Source: Marininema mesophilum
GTDB lineage: Bacteria > Bacillota > Bacilli > Thermoactinomycetales > DSM-45169
Assembly: GCF_900106775.1 (NCBI RefSeq)
Contig: NZ_FNNQ01000010.1
Span: 1 to 64,000 of the forward strand
Reading direction: 5' to 3'
DNA length: 64,000 bases
How positions within the stretch are numbered: position 1 is the stretch's first letter; the number at the start of each line of letters is the position of its first letter. The notes beneath the pieces were generated by a model, which did not search any database, was not told the DNA's origin, and saw only the letters and a program-made list of their open reading frames with translations. A program made the translations under genes and the position numbers. Positions 9,101 through 18,013 of this stretch are shown piece by piece.

Positions 9101-11292
9101 AGAACACCAAAAATCCCACATGGAATTTGCCTGATTTAAGAGTCGAACCGCTAGAGTGGTTAGAACCTGAATCCAAATTCTTACTCACTTTGTATATTGT
9201 TGAGACCGATCAGGAATTGGTATTAAATCTTGTTCATCAACCTGATGCATTTTCTACTCAACGTATTGAAGTGTGGTTAGAACAATATCAACTTTTACTG
9301 GAACAGATGATGGAAGAATCCGATGAACCAATCTATGGATATTCATTGGTAGGAAAAAATACGGATGGTTTACTTCCAGATCCAACGATAGAGTTAGATC
9401 GGCCGAAAGTAGAAAAGGTCTATCATCAGATTATCGATCACGCACAGCAGCAACCTCAGAAAGTAGCCATTCAACAAGGAGTTCAATATTACACCTATAG
9501 TCAGTTGGTTGAAGAGGCGAATAAAGTAGCCGAGTTACTCCGTACACGTGGAGTTCAGCCAAAACAAGTCATAGCGGTACGCGGCAAACGTGGTCATTCT
9601 CTCATACCAATCATGTTAGGAATTTGGCAAGTAGATGGGGTTCTCTTGCTAGTCGATTCTATGTTACCTGCGTCACGCCAACAATTATTCATTGAGGAAG
9701 CTACTGCTTCATGGTTGATTGATATTCCAAAGGATTTACAATCAGTAAATAGTAAAAGAAACTTAGTCATTCATTCATTGGAAAATAAAAAATCAGTCAG
9801 GATCAATGAATTTGCCGATCAAATGGATGGAGATCCCGCTTATATCTTCTTCACCTCAGGTACTACAGGAAAACCCAAAGGAGTATTGGGCAGTCATCAA
9901 GGGCTTAGTCATTTTCTCATGTGGCAACAGAAAGAGTTTGATATTCATTCCGGGGATCGGGCTGCTCAACTCACGAATTTGTCTTTTGATGTCTATTTGA
10001 GAGATACCCTATTGGTATTAATCAGTGGTGGTACCTTATGCATACCAGAAGATCCATATGATTTAAATGGGGAAACTATATTTTCTTGGGTAGAAAGAGA
10101 GAAGATCTCTCTAATCCATACGGTGCCTTCTATCCTGCAATCCTGGGTAATCGATCAACGATCAGATTCGTCATTAGCTTCGTTAAGGTGGATCTTTATT
10201 GCTGGGGAGCCCCTCACAGGAGCACTAGTAGAAAAATGGAGAAGTAAATTCAAGGAAGCGGGCTCACTTGTTAATCTATATGGCCCTACAGAGACATCAC
10301 TTGCAAAATGTTTCTATATTGTACCTGAGTCTCCCCCACAAGGAATATTATCCATCGGTCAGCCTATTCCTCAAACTCAAATTCTAATTTTAAATGAGAA
10401 TAGAAATTTATGTGGAGTCGGGGAAGTTGGGGAGATCGTGATCCGGACACCTTTCCGTAGCTTGGGCTATCATAATTCTCCAGATGAGACGAAACGTGTA
10501 TTTCGATTGAATCATTTTAGAAAAGATACAAATGATTCCCTCTACTACACTGGAGATATTGGAAGGTATAGGTTTGATGGTACCTTGGAGATTTTGGGGA
10601 GAACAGATGATGTGGTTAAAATTCGTGGTGTCAAGGTTCAACCAAATGAAATTGCAGCGGTTATTTCTAAACATCCAGCAGTTAATCAGTGTGTCGTGAT
10701 CCCATATAAAGATCAAGCCGGTGAATATAAGTTATGTGCTTATATCGTGCCTCTATCCAGTGATGCGATCAAAGATGAGGAATTAAGGGCATATATTGCA
10801 CAAGAACTACCGGTTTCGATGCAACCCTCTGGTTATATGTTTCTTCCACGCTTGCCCCTTACCCCCAATGGGAAGGTAGATCGAAAAGCATTGCCAGATC
10901 CAGTAATCGACATGCCAAAAACGGTGTATGTTCCACCGAACGATGAAGTAGAAAAACAGATCTGCGAGATTTGGTCATCACTGCTAAAAGTTGAGGAAGT
11001 AGGAATAACGGATAACTTCTTTTCTCTAGGTGGGCATTCATTAATAGCCGTACAGGTGGTTGCTCGCATTCGTAAGAGTTTCGCTGTCGACTTACCTGTT
11101 GCGCACCTTTTTGAATTTCCGACCGTGGAAAAGTTGGCTGAGTTGGTCAGAAATCGTCAAAATAGCTCGCTCTTTGTTGAACCGATCAGTGCAATTGAAC
11201 CGCAATTGAAAAGTGAATCGATCGATAATCTTTCAAATGAAGAGATAGAAGCAATGCTCCAAGGTATGTTAAATCAGGACAGTTTGAAATGA
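6109..11292 (+). CDS. nonribosomal peptide synthetase, A-T-C-A-T (1727 aa)
   Basis: Two-module synthetase that starts directly with an adenylation domain. A1 spans about residues 15-555 (YYTSGSTGKPKG near 190). T1 is near 578-594 (GGHSLL). The condensation domain is about 645-1075 with active-site HHIFSDG near 778. A2 is about 1100-1590 (FFTSGTTGKPKG near 1247). T2 is near 1640 (GGHSLI). The pocket residues I read for A1 are D-D-V-Q-V-S-S-I-D-K. Their second half (SSIDK) resembles diaminobutyrate/ornithine codes, so a diamino acid is plausible. A2 reads D-V-R-H-F-A-L-L-A-K, which I do not recognise. There is no N-terminal C domain, so an upstream partner must condense onto T1; the stand-alone C protein at 31330 is the obvious candidate. 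The start has AAGGAG 8 bases upstream. It is the first gene of the cluster. Confidence 0.93.
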   Translation: MSYLFNNLQKKVKNISILTDEEYRQILLEWNDTAVEYPSGKGLHHLIEEQVLRTSANIAVTFKDEQINYDQLNGRSNQLAHYLREMGVKKDTVVGVLMERSVDLVVTLLGILKAGGAYLPLDVESPSARLGNILEDAQAPICITQPHLENKLSDVNRVQPFVLEKQRDLLQSFSQENLDIDFDPDQSISIYYTSGSTGKPKGVVSTHRGWVNRMCWMQREHRLTAEETVLQKTTLTFDDAAVEFFWPLMVGAKIALMEPGLHRDPRAILDTAIQYQVAVIQFVPSMLRMILNAITQEDKERLSTVRVVVSSGEALPASLVGSFLDKMPGDLFNSWGATEVSIDSTVHKCTEEDVLLGGIISVGRPFDNNHVYILDSLLRPVPVGVAGDLFLGGVGLAREYLNQPDKTNEAFISNPFVPGTRMYKTGDRGFYRPDGSIMFLGRKDNQIKIRGMRVELGEIESVLRNYIGIKDVIVEVSGKGDQIKRLIAYVVSHGVEVSQRELQSYLRSQLPDYMVPSYYMFLEEMPLNANGKIDRGALPQPNEAQIVSDSEFVEARTDTEKAIAEIFNQILGLSRIGIHDNFFSLGGHSLLAIKLVSRIQETFGVRIPLRTVFESPTVEKLSSTLDRDVNVKGHIKKIMLSDRTQPIPLSYAQQRLWFLNQLDPENTAYNMPMIINLKGRLNKVALNQSLQHIIERHESLRTSIQNTDDGPVQVINPSCMMELPLIDFTSYAGDQRIDRAKEWYHDEARRPFDLSQAPLIRAYLLRLDLEEHALVINIHHIFSDGWSLDILKQELTQCYEAFVKNSEPSFPDLTYQYADYAYSQQQWMKNDDFQTQLAYWKKRLDGDIPVLSLPKDQVPEPTSKLYTHKLPIQLTDQLKKWSEKQGATLFMTMLAGFKVLLHRLTGQEDILVGTPVINRDNQHLESLIGMFLNTVVMRTQLSSKMSFKKIVHQVRNHVINDFSHQDIPFETIVEEIQPNRSLSRSPLFDVFVNYVNFENTKNPTWNLPDLRVEPLEWLEPESKFLLTLYIVETDQELVLNLVHQPDAFSTQRIEVWLEQYQLLLEQMMEESDEPIYGYSLVGKNTDGLLPDPTIELDRPKVEKVYHQIIDHAQQQPQKVAIQQGVQYYTYSQLVEEANKVAELLRTRGVQPKQVIAVRGKRGHSLIPIMLGIWQVDGVLLLVDSMLPASRQQLFIEEATASWLIDIPKDLQSVNSKRNLVIHSLENKKSVRINEFADQMDGDPAYIFFTSGTTGKPKGVLGSHQGLSHFLMWQQKEFDIHSGDRAAQLTNLSFDVYLRDTLLVLISGGTLCIPEDPYDLNGETIFSWVEREKISLIHTVPSILQSWVIDQRSDSSLASLRWIFIAGEPLTGALVEKWRSKFKEAGSLVNLYGPTETSLAKCFYIVPESPPQGILSIGQPIPQTQILILNENRNLCGVGEVGEIVIRTPFRSLGYHNSPDETKRVFRLNHFRKDTNDSLYYTGDIGRYRFDGTLEILGRTDDVVKIRGVKVQPNEIAAVISKHPAVNQCVVIPYKDQAGEYKLCAYIVPLSSDAIKDEELRAYIAQELPVSMQPSGYMFLPRLPLTPNGKVDRKALPDPVIDMPKTVYVPPNDEVEKQICEIWSSLLKVEEVGITDNFFSLGGHSLIAVQVVARIRKSFAVDLPVAHLFEFPTVEKLAELVRNRQNSSLFVEPISAIEPQLKSESIDNLSNEEIEAMLQGMLNQDSLK

Positions 11293-11387
11293 CAAAGGTA
11301 CATTCGAATGATGATATCTATTACAAATGTGGATATAGGTTAAATAAGGTTATATTCGCATGATTGGAAACGGAGATGCTATGTACA

Positions 11388-12383
11388 ATGACAAATATTA
11401 CATTTAATGACTTTGTAGATGATAAGCGAGTCGTTATTGAACCCATAGAAACAGGAAGAACTCTTCCTGTTCTCGTTCAGGCGCTAGGGAGTGATGTAGA
11501 ACTAGAGGAATGGGTTGAAAATAATAAAAAATCAATCGACGATTTACTTTTTCAATACGGTGGTTTATTATTCAGAGGTTTTTCGATTGAAAATGAAAGA
11601 GATTTTCACCATTTTCTCGCTCAAACTGGTAATGAGCTCTTACAGTATAACGAGCCTACTTCCCCGCGAACTAATATCCAGGACAAAGTATATACTTCAA
11701 CCGAACATCCAAATGACCAAGAAATATTGTTACATAATGAGATGTCTTATTCCTCATCTTGGCCTCGTAAGATCTGGTTTTGTTCAGTACAAGTAGCCGA
11801 GGTGGGCGGCGAAACACCAGTAGCGGACATGAGAAATGTATTTAATCGGATTCCGGAGGATATTAGAAAACGATTTATCGAAAAAGGATGGATGTTAATT
11901 CGGAATTTTGGTAACGGATTTGGCTTATCTTTGCAGCAAGTAGTGGGTTCAACACAGAAAGAGGATGTAGAAAAGTATTGCGCTAGCAATGATCTTGAAT
12001 TTGAGTGGATCAATGACAATTGTCTACGCACTAGGCAGGTACGTAAAGCAGTACGCCAACATCCTATTACAGATGAAAACCTTTGGTTTAATCATATTTC
12101 TTTCTATCATGAGTCTAGTCTCCAACCTCAAAATCGTAAGATGTTTTTAGATTGGTTCGGCTCGGAGGGGATGCCATACAACACATTTTATGGTGATGGC
12201 ACACCGATTGAAGATGAAGTGATTGAAATCATTCGTCGTGCATACGAACAGGAGAAAGTGGTCTTTCCATGGCAAAAGGGGGACGTGCTTATGTTAGACA
12301 ACATGCTAGTGGCACATGGTAGGAATCCTTTCAAAGGAGAACGGAAAACCCTTGTTGCGATGGGTGAGTTATTTAAAGGGTGA
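11388..12383 (+). CDS. SyrP-like Fe(II)/2-oxoglutarate-dependent hydroxylase (331 aa)
   Basis: TauD/TfdA-fold dioxygenase of the SyrP-like branch found in peptide clusters. The facial triad is visible as H-x-E in LHNEMSY (about H116, E118) and the distal His in VAHGRNPF (about H310). The 2-oxoglutarate-binding Arg is in GERKT (about R319). SyrP-type enzymes hydroxylate the beta carbon of aspartate bound to a carrier protein. The next gene encodes a synthetase whose adenylation pocket reads as Asp, so 3-hydroxyaspartate formation is the natural inference. The start at ATG 11388 is preferred over TTG 11364 or ATG 11376, because CGGAG at 11371 is too close to 11376. It lies 15 bp before the Asp synthetase gene. 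Confidence 0.85.
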   Translation: MTNITFNDFVDDKRVVIEPIETGRTLPVLVQALGSDVELEEWVENNKKSIDDLLFQYGGLLFRGFSIENERDFHHFLAQTGNELLQYNEPTSPRTNIQDKVYTSTEHPNDQEILLHNEMSYSSSWPRKIWFCSVQVAEVGGETPVADMRNVFNRIPEDIRKRFIEKGWMLIRNFGNGFGLSLQQVVGSTQKEDVEKYCASNDLEFEWINDNCLRTRQVRKAVRQHPITDENLWFNHISFYHESSLQPQNRKMFLDWFGSEGMPYNTFYGDGTPIEDEVIEIIRRAYEQEKVVFPWQKGDVLMLDNMLVAHGRNPFKGERKTLVAMGELFKG

Positions 12384-12398
12384 AGGAGTGATTCAATT

Positions 12399-15300
12399 TT
12401 GAACATCAATGAACTAACCATTGAACAGAAAAAAGATTTGCTGAAGCGGCTATTGAAAGAGGAAATTAAAAAATACCCGGCTTCCTTTGCACAACAGAGT
12501 ATGTGGATGGCTCATCAGATGGCTCCAGATAGTGATGCATATCATGTAACGATTCCTTTACGTTTAAAAGGAAAACTAGACATTGTTGCATTAGAAGCAA
12601 GCATCAATGAGATCATTCGGCGTCACGCGTTGTTAAGAACGACTTTTGAGAATAGTGACAACGGTGTTTTACAGGTTGTCCATCCACATTCAAATTGGGT
12701 ACTTCCGATTGAAGAATCGAAAGGAAATGCACTTTATCGTGAGTATATTACAAAACCTTTTGATTTAGAGAAGGGTCCGTTGTTCCGTGCCTCCATGATT
12801 AGGCATAGTAACGAAGTACACGATTTGATTATTGTTAAACATCACATCATTACAGATAGTTGGTCAAATGGGATCTTACTTCAAGAAATGGTTGCTTTAT
12901 ATAGAGATTTTGTTCGAGATAAACCATCTTCATTGAAGGATTTGTCTATACAATACGTTGATTACTCCCAATGGCAACGAAATGTGCTAAATGATAGCGT
13001 CATCGAGAAACAATTAAAATATTGGAAGGAACAACTTGATGGCGATTTACCTGTTTTAGAACTTCCCACAGATTATAAACGTGAAATCAGTAAAAATAAC
13101 CAATCCACATATTGCTTTCGAATTTCCTCCCACTTAAGTAACCAAATCAAAGAGTTCTCAAAAAAAGAAGAAAGTACAATTTTTGTTACCATGTTAACTG
13201 TATTTAAAATGATGTTACATCGTTATACCGGACAAAAGGATATTTTAGTGGGAACCCCCTCTTCACAACGGTATCAAGAAGAATTGGAGGGACTAATTGG
13301 GCCTTTCATTAATATGCTTGTCTTACGCACAAATTTATCTGAGAACCTAACATTTAGAGAGCTATTGCTTCGAGTTCGTAAGGTTGTTATGGGTGCTTAT
13401 TCACATCAAGACATTCGCTTCGAAAAGCTTATAGAAGAGTTACAACCGAATCGAAACCATTCTCCTTTCTTTCAAGTCATGTTTCAGATTCAAAACGCCC
13501 CACTTGAAGAAGCAGTAGAACTTGAAGAGTTAAAAATAGAGAGCCTGAATCTACATCGTTCCACGTCAAAATTTGATATGAATCTCATGTTTACAGAAGT
13601 CGAACATACATTACAGGGGTATTTGGATTATAATTCGGATCTTTTCTCGGAAGAGACGATCATTCGCATGATGAGGCATTATCAAATACTTCTTGAGCAT
13701 GCATTGGAAAATGTGGATCATCCTATTGCGACACTGCCACTCTTGGGAGAAGAAGAAAGAAAACAAGTCCTTGTTGATTGGAACAAAACAGATGGGAAAG
13801 CATCACATGATCTGTTCATGCATCAAATCATCGAAGAGCAAGCAGAGAGTAATCCTGATAACGTAGCGCTTGAATTTAAGAACAAGCATTTAACGTACCT
13901 GGATCTAAATCGACGTGCGAATCAGCTGGCACACTTTCTACAAAATCGTGGAGTGGGTCCTGATACACTCATCGGGATTTCAATGGAGCCGTCTTTAGAG
14001 ATCATTGTAGCGCTCTTAGGTATATTGAAAGCAGGAGGAGCCTATGTTCCGATAGATCCTAGTTATCCGCAGAGTCGTATCGAATACATGTTAAATGACT
14101 CAAAAGTATCCATTGTATTAACAGATAGCAATCATGTAGATTCCCTTCCAACAACACAAGCTGAATGTATTTCTTTAGATAAAGAGTGGGATAAAGTATC
14201 ACAAGAAAGCTCAGAAAAACCCGTTTGTGAGGTTACTGGAGAGAATCTTGCTTATGTTATTTATACCTCAGGCTCGACAGGCAATCCTAAAGGAGTAATG
14301 GTAAAACATAAAGGTTTAATGAATTATGTCTCATGGGCTACAGATACACTGCGTGTAAAAGATGGACACGGATCTATTTTGCACTCTACATTGTCTTTTG
14401 ACTTAACGATCACGAGTTTATTTCCTTCATTAATGGCGGGTAAACGTTTATTAATCCTTGAAAAAGAGCAGGGAATTGAGGGGCTAAAACAAGCACTTCT
14501 GCAGAATAAGGGGTTTAGCCTTATCAAGATCACTCCGGCGCACCTTCAATTATTATCCAAGACAATAAAGCCAGACGAGATGAATGGCTTAGCTAACGTG
14601 TTTGTCATAGGGGGGGCAGCACTATCCTATGAATATATTGCACCATGGTTAAAATATGCTCCTGATACATTAATCATTAACCATTATGGGCCTACGGAAA
14701 CAGTTTGTGGTTGCTGTACGTTCGAAGTGGTGTCTGAACGGATAGAAGGAAACATTCCTATTGGTAAGCCAATTGCGAATACACAGCTTTACGTATTGGA
14801 TGAACATCTTGAACCTTCACCCTTGAATGTACCAGGTGAATTGTATATCGGTGGCCAGGGTGTTGCTCGTGGCTACTTAAATCGCCCTGATTTAACAGAG
14901 GAACGATTCATTGCAAATCCGTTCAGTGATGATTCATCACTCCGTTTATATAAAACAGGGGATCGAGTACGACGCTTACCCGATGGAAACCTTGAATTTA
15001 TTGGAAGAATGGACGATCAAATAGAAATCCGTGGTTTTCGAATTGAACAAGGGGAAATTGAAGCGAACCTTTGCAGGCATCCTCTGATTGAAGCTGCTGC
15101 AGTGATTACACTAGATGACTCCTCAAATGAAAAGAGTCTTGCCGTATACTATGTACCCTCAGAAGGACAAGAAGTAAACACAAAGGAATTACGTAAGCAT
15201 CTAAATGATTTCTTACCTGAATATATGATTCCTTCACTGTACGTTCCATTAAAAAGTTTACCATTAACTTTAAATGGAAAAATAGATCGCAAAAAGTTAG

Positions 15301-16394
15301 CTAGTTTAGAGCTACCCTCTACTTCGACCAATAGCACTTATGTTGGGCCTCGTGACCAGTATGAACTAGAAGTCGTACGCATTTGGGAGGAAGTTCTTGA
15401 GCGACAAAATATTTCGATTCATGATAATTTCTTTGAAGTTGGCGGCCATTCACTCAAGGTACTCGATATCATGATTGCCATTCAAAAGCAATATCAGGTT
15501 ACGATTCCAATTCATATATTCCTAGGGACACCTACTATTGTGCATATTTGTAATTACTTACGAAATGGGCATGATGAAACGAAACCTTCCTGCTTGGTCC
15601 AACTAAATAAAGAAGTCGGCACAAAGCGTCCCTTATTTTTGATTCACCCTGGCGGCGGGAGTGTACTTCCATATTATAAGTTTGTGAAAGCCCTTGGGTT
15701 CGAACAACAGGTTTACGGATTGCAATCGGTTGGTTTTGAATCAGACGAACAACCACTCAACACGATCAGTCAAATGGCAGATCGGTATGTTTCTGAAATC
15801 CGTCAAGCTTTTCCACAAGGGCCTTACCGTATTGCGGGTTGGTCACTAGGAGGATATATTGCTCTAGAAATCACGCGCCGCTTTGAATCGATAGGTGAGC
15901 AAATTGAGTTCCTTGGACTGATTGATGTAGTAGCTCCTGATATTGTCGTTAATCACAATCCCCCTATTATTCGCGTGTTTGATCGAATGGCGGAGATTTT
16001 AGGAATAAAAGAATCAACACTTCAAGCTATGAAACAAGAGGAGGCAATCGAGTTCATTTATATGCAATCCAAGAACAGAGATGAATTTCCTGAATGGTGG
16101 ACATTGGAAAATTTTTCTCGTCATATGGATTTACGGATTGCGAACTCAATTGCTCGGGATCATTACAGGGATTCGAAAGAATATCTACAGCCTATTCAAA
16201 GTAACTTGCACTTGTTTGGTGTGTCAGAAGTGGAGGCGGTAAACAATCCACATCCACTGGTTGATGCAAATGGATGGAATAAATGTACGGATGGGCAAAT
16301 CTGTCATCATTCTATTTCAGGAACCCATAATACATTAATGGATGATCCGCATTTCTATAGTCTTGCTGAAAAGTTTAAACAACTGCTGATCTAG
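12399..16394 (+). CDS. nonribosomal peptide synthetase, C-A(Asp)-T-TE (1331 aa)
   Basis: Terminal module of the assembly line. The C domain is about residues 25-440 (KHHIITDSW near 147). The A domain is about 465-960 (YTSGSTGNPKG near 620). The carrier site GGHSLK is near 1018. The C-terminal type I thioesterase is about 1070-1331, with HPGGG, the nucleophile motif GWSLGG near 1148, and a late His in GTHNTL near 1308. The pocket reads D-L-T-K-V-G-H-C-G-K, one residue from the classic Asp code DLTKVGHIGK. The thioesterase marks this as the release module although it is encoded second in the cluster. The start is TTG at 12399 with AAGGAG 10 bases upstream. The directly upstream SyrP-like gene suggests the Asp is hydroxylated. 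Hydrolysis or cyclisation cannot be told apart from sequence. Confidence 0.94.
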   Translation: MNINELTIEQKKDLLKRLLKEEIKKYPASFAQQSMWMAHQMAPDSDAYHVTIPLRLKGKLDIVALEASINEIIRRHALLRTTFENSDNGVLQVVHPHSNWVLPIEESKGNALYREYITKPFDLEKGPLFRASMIRHSNEVHDLIIVKHHIITDSWSNGILLQEMVALYRDFVRDKPSSLKDLSIQYVDYSQWQRNVLNDSVIEKQLKYWKEQLDGDLPVLELPTDYKREISKNNQSTYCFRISSHLSNQIKEFSKKEESTIFVTMLTVFKMMLHRYTGQKDILVGTPSSQRYQEELEGLIGPFINMLVLRTNLSENLTFRELLLRVRKVVMGAYSHQDIRFEKLIEELQPNRNHSPFFQVMFQIQNAPLEEAVELEELKIESLNLHRSTSKFDMNLMFTEVEHTLQGYLDYNSDLFSEETIIRMMRHYQILLEHALENVDHPIATLPLLGEEERKQVLVDWNKTDGKASHDLFMHQIIEEQAESNPDNVALEFKNKHLTYLDLNRRANQLAHFLQNRGVGPDTLIGISMEPSLEIIVALLGILKAGGAYVPIDPSYPQSRIEYMLNDSKVSIVLTDSNHVDSLPTTQAECISLDKEWDKVSQESSEKPVCEVTGENLAYVIYTSGSTGNPKGVMVKHKGLMNYVSWATDTLRVKDGHGSILHSTLSFDLTITSLFPSLMAGKRLLILEKEQGIEGLKQALLQNKGFSLIKITPAHLQLLSKTIKPDEMNGLANVFVIGGAALSYEYIAPWLKYAPDTLIINHYGPTETVCGCCTFEVVSERIEGNIPIGKPIANTQLYVLDEHLEPSPLNVPGELYIGGQGVARGYLNRPDLTEERFIANPFSDDSSLRLYKTGDRVRRLPDGNLEFIGRMDDQIEIRGFRIEQGEIEANLCRHPLIEAAAVITLDDSSNEKSLAVYYVPSEGQEVNTKELRKHLNDFLPEYMIPSLYVPLKSLPLTLNGKIDRKKLASLELPSTSTNSTYVGPRDQYELEVVRIWEEVLERQNISIHDNFFEVGGHSLKVLDIMIAIQKQYQVTIPIHIFLGTPTIVHICNYLRNGHDETKPSCLVQLNKEVGTKRPLFLIHPGGGSVLPYYKFVKALGFEQQVYGLQSVGFESDEQPLNTISQMADRYVSEIRQAFPQGPYRIAGWSLGGYIALEITRRFESIGEQIEFLGLIDVVAPDIVVNHNPPIIRVFDRMAEILGIKESTLQAMKQEEAIEFIYMQSKNRDEFPEWWTLENFSRHMDLRIANSIARDHYRDSKEYLQPIQSNLHLFGVSEVEAVNNPHPLVDANGWNKCTDGQICHHSISGTHNTLMDDPHFYSLAEKFKQLLI

Positions 16395-16411
16395 TCAGAC
16401 AAGTGATATCC

Positions 16412-16436
16412 ACTGGACTTAACCTAGGGGTCCAGT
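16412..16436 (+). other. hairpin after the thioesterase synthetase
   Basis: ACTGGAC pairs with GTCCAGT across an 11-base loop, immediately before a second, stronger hairpin. It has no T-run of its own. It may stabilise the 3' end of the upstream transcript. Confidence 0.5.
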
Positions 16437-16450
16437 AGTTCTACTAATTT

Positions 16451-16483
16451 AAAGTACTAGGTTTTTTAAACCTAGTACTTTTT
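16451..16483 (+). terminator. internal terminator of the peptide cluster
   Basis: A perfect 14-bp stem (AAAGTACTAGGTTT / AAACCTAGTACTTT) with a 3-base loop runs into TTT. It sits between the thioesterase synthetase and the argininosuccinate-lyase-like gene, which lies only ~30 bases further on. It probably lowers transcription of the amino-acid genes relative to the synthetases, or separates two units. Confidence 0.75.
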
Positions 16484-16513
16484 ACACACTGCTGATCAGA
16501 GAGGATATAAATC

Positions 16514-17995
16514 ATGACGATTCAATTTTCAGGGAGAGTAACGGAAAACCCTAACAATATTATGATCGAAGAAGTCTTGTTCCCACAATTAAATTATGAA
16601 GTGAAACATTTGTTACCTTATTATATACAAATTGAAAAAGAACTTCTCATTGAGTATAAACGCATGGGGTTAATGGAAGAAAAAGAAATTCAAGACGTCC
16701 TTAAGGCATTAAATCAAATAAATGAGAAGATGATTTCACAAATCGCAAAAACGAGTATGACAGATATAGCCTTTTCAATTGAAAAAAGTGTTGAACAAAT
16801 GGTGGAACGCCCTGTAGCAACTTGGCATGTAGACCGTAGTCGTAATGATTATCAAGCCTGTGCACAAAAAATGCTTGGTCGACAACAGCTATTACAAGTT
16901 GCTAAAACTAGTATGAAACTGGCAAGCAAAGTCATAGAATTAGCAAAAAAAAATGCACATAATCCGATGCCTGGCTATACTCATTATCAATCTGCTCAAG
17001 TGATTAGTTTAGGATTTTATCTATCCGCTATATCAGACCAACTTATCCAAGAAATTAAAAGTTGGATTCAAATTTGGGACAGAAATAATTATAGTCCTTT
17101 AGGTGCTGGTGCGATGGCAGGACAAGAATTGAATTGGGATCGAGAAGAGATGGCTGTGCGATTAGGCTTCGATGGAATAGAGGACCATTCGTTGGTTGCT
17201 GTAGCTTCTCGTAAGTGGTCACTAGATATTGGAGCAGCTTTTGCAAATTGGGGTGTAATGATCAGTCGGTTTGTTACGGATTTTATTCAATGGGGGAGTA
17301 GTGAATTTCATTGGATTGATTTACCGGATGGACTGTCGGGGATTTCGTCAGCCATGCCTCAAAAAAAGAATTTTCCAATTTTAGAAAGAGTAAGAGGGCG
17401 TACAGCGCATCTAACCACGTATTACATGGATATGCACATGGGACAAAGAAATACGGTTTATAGCAATTTAGTCGAAGTATCCAAAGAAGCTAATAAGCAT
17501 GTTTTAACCATGTTTGAGACGGTGCAATCCATTATTTTACTGATGCAAGTCTTTTTTGATCATCTCCAATTTAACCATGAGTCTATGAACAAACCATGTA
17601 AAGAAGAGTTTTTAGGTGGCTTCAGTTTGGCGAATTATCTCACCTTAAACTTAAAGATTCCATATAGAAAATCCCAAGTCATTGCAGGACAATATATTGT
17701 TCACGCAATGAAAAAGAAGCTAAAACCAGCAGAAAGTGACTCAAATTACCTAGAGGACTTATGTCGTGACTATGGTTTTCCCGTTTCGATTGAATCTGAG
17801 GTTATTTCGAATATTTTTATTAATGAAGCCGATTTACAGAATAAAAAAACAGTTGGTTCGACACAACCAGACCGAGTCCTTCAGATGCTCAGCACTCAAG
17901 AACAATCATTGAATGATCTTCAAATAGAAATAGAGAAGCGTGATCAGAGGATAGGTTTAGTAAATAAAAAGTTAGATAAATCGCTCAACGTATAG
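16514..17995 (+). CDS. argininosuccinate-lyase-like enzyme, probable diamino acid synthesis (493 aa)
   Basis: Member of the fumarase/aspartase superfamily. Visible signatures are the WHVDRSRND segment (canonical HTGRSRND in ArgH, about residues 104-112), PGYTHYQSAQ (about 155-164), and the flexible catalytic loop SSAMPQKKN (about 280-288) holding the likely catalytic Ser. The arginine pathway is not encoded here. The neighbours are a threonine kinase and a cysteine-synthase-like enzyme, the trio proposed for 2,3-diaminobutyrate in pacidamycin- and friulimicin-type clusters. The expected step is elimination of fumarate from an N-(dicarboxyethyl)-diamino acid made with Asp as nitrogen donor. 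The start has GAGGAT 8 bases upstream. Confidence 0.85.
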   Translation: MTIQFSGRVTENPNNIMIEEVLFPQLNYEVKHLLPYYIQIEKELLIEYKRMGLMEEKEIQDVLKALNQINEKMISQIAKTSMTDIAFSIEKSVEQMVERPVATWHVDRSRNDYQACAQKMLGRQQLLQVAKTSMKLASKVIELAKKNAHNPMPGYTHYQSAQVISLGFYLSAISDQLIQEIKSWIQIWDRNNYSPLGAGAMAGQELNWDREEMAVRLGFDGIEDHSLVAVASRKWSLDIGAAFANWGVMISRFVTDFIQWGSSEFHWIDLPDGLSGISSAMPQKKNFPILERVRGRTAHLTTYYMDMHMGQRNTVYSNLVEVSKEANKHVLTMFETVQSIILLMQVFFDHLQFNHESMNKPCKEEFLGGFSLANYLTLNLKIPYRKSQVIAGQYIVHAMKKKLKPAESDSNYLEDLCRDYGFPVSIESEVISNIFINEADLQNKKTVGSTQPDRVLQMLSTQEQSLNDLQIEIEKRDQRIGLVNKKLDKSLNV

Positions 17996-18013
17996 AGAGA
18001 GAGGAGAAAAAGA

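Noticed and set aside
16514..17995. Calling this gene argH of arginine biosynthesis
   Set aside because: No argG or other arginine genes are nearby, the RSRND segment starts HVDRSRND rather than HTGRSRND, and the kinase and cysteine-synthase-like neighbours point to another role.
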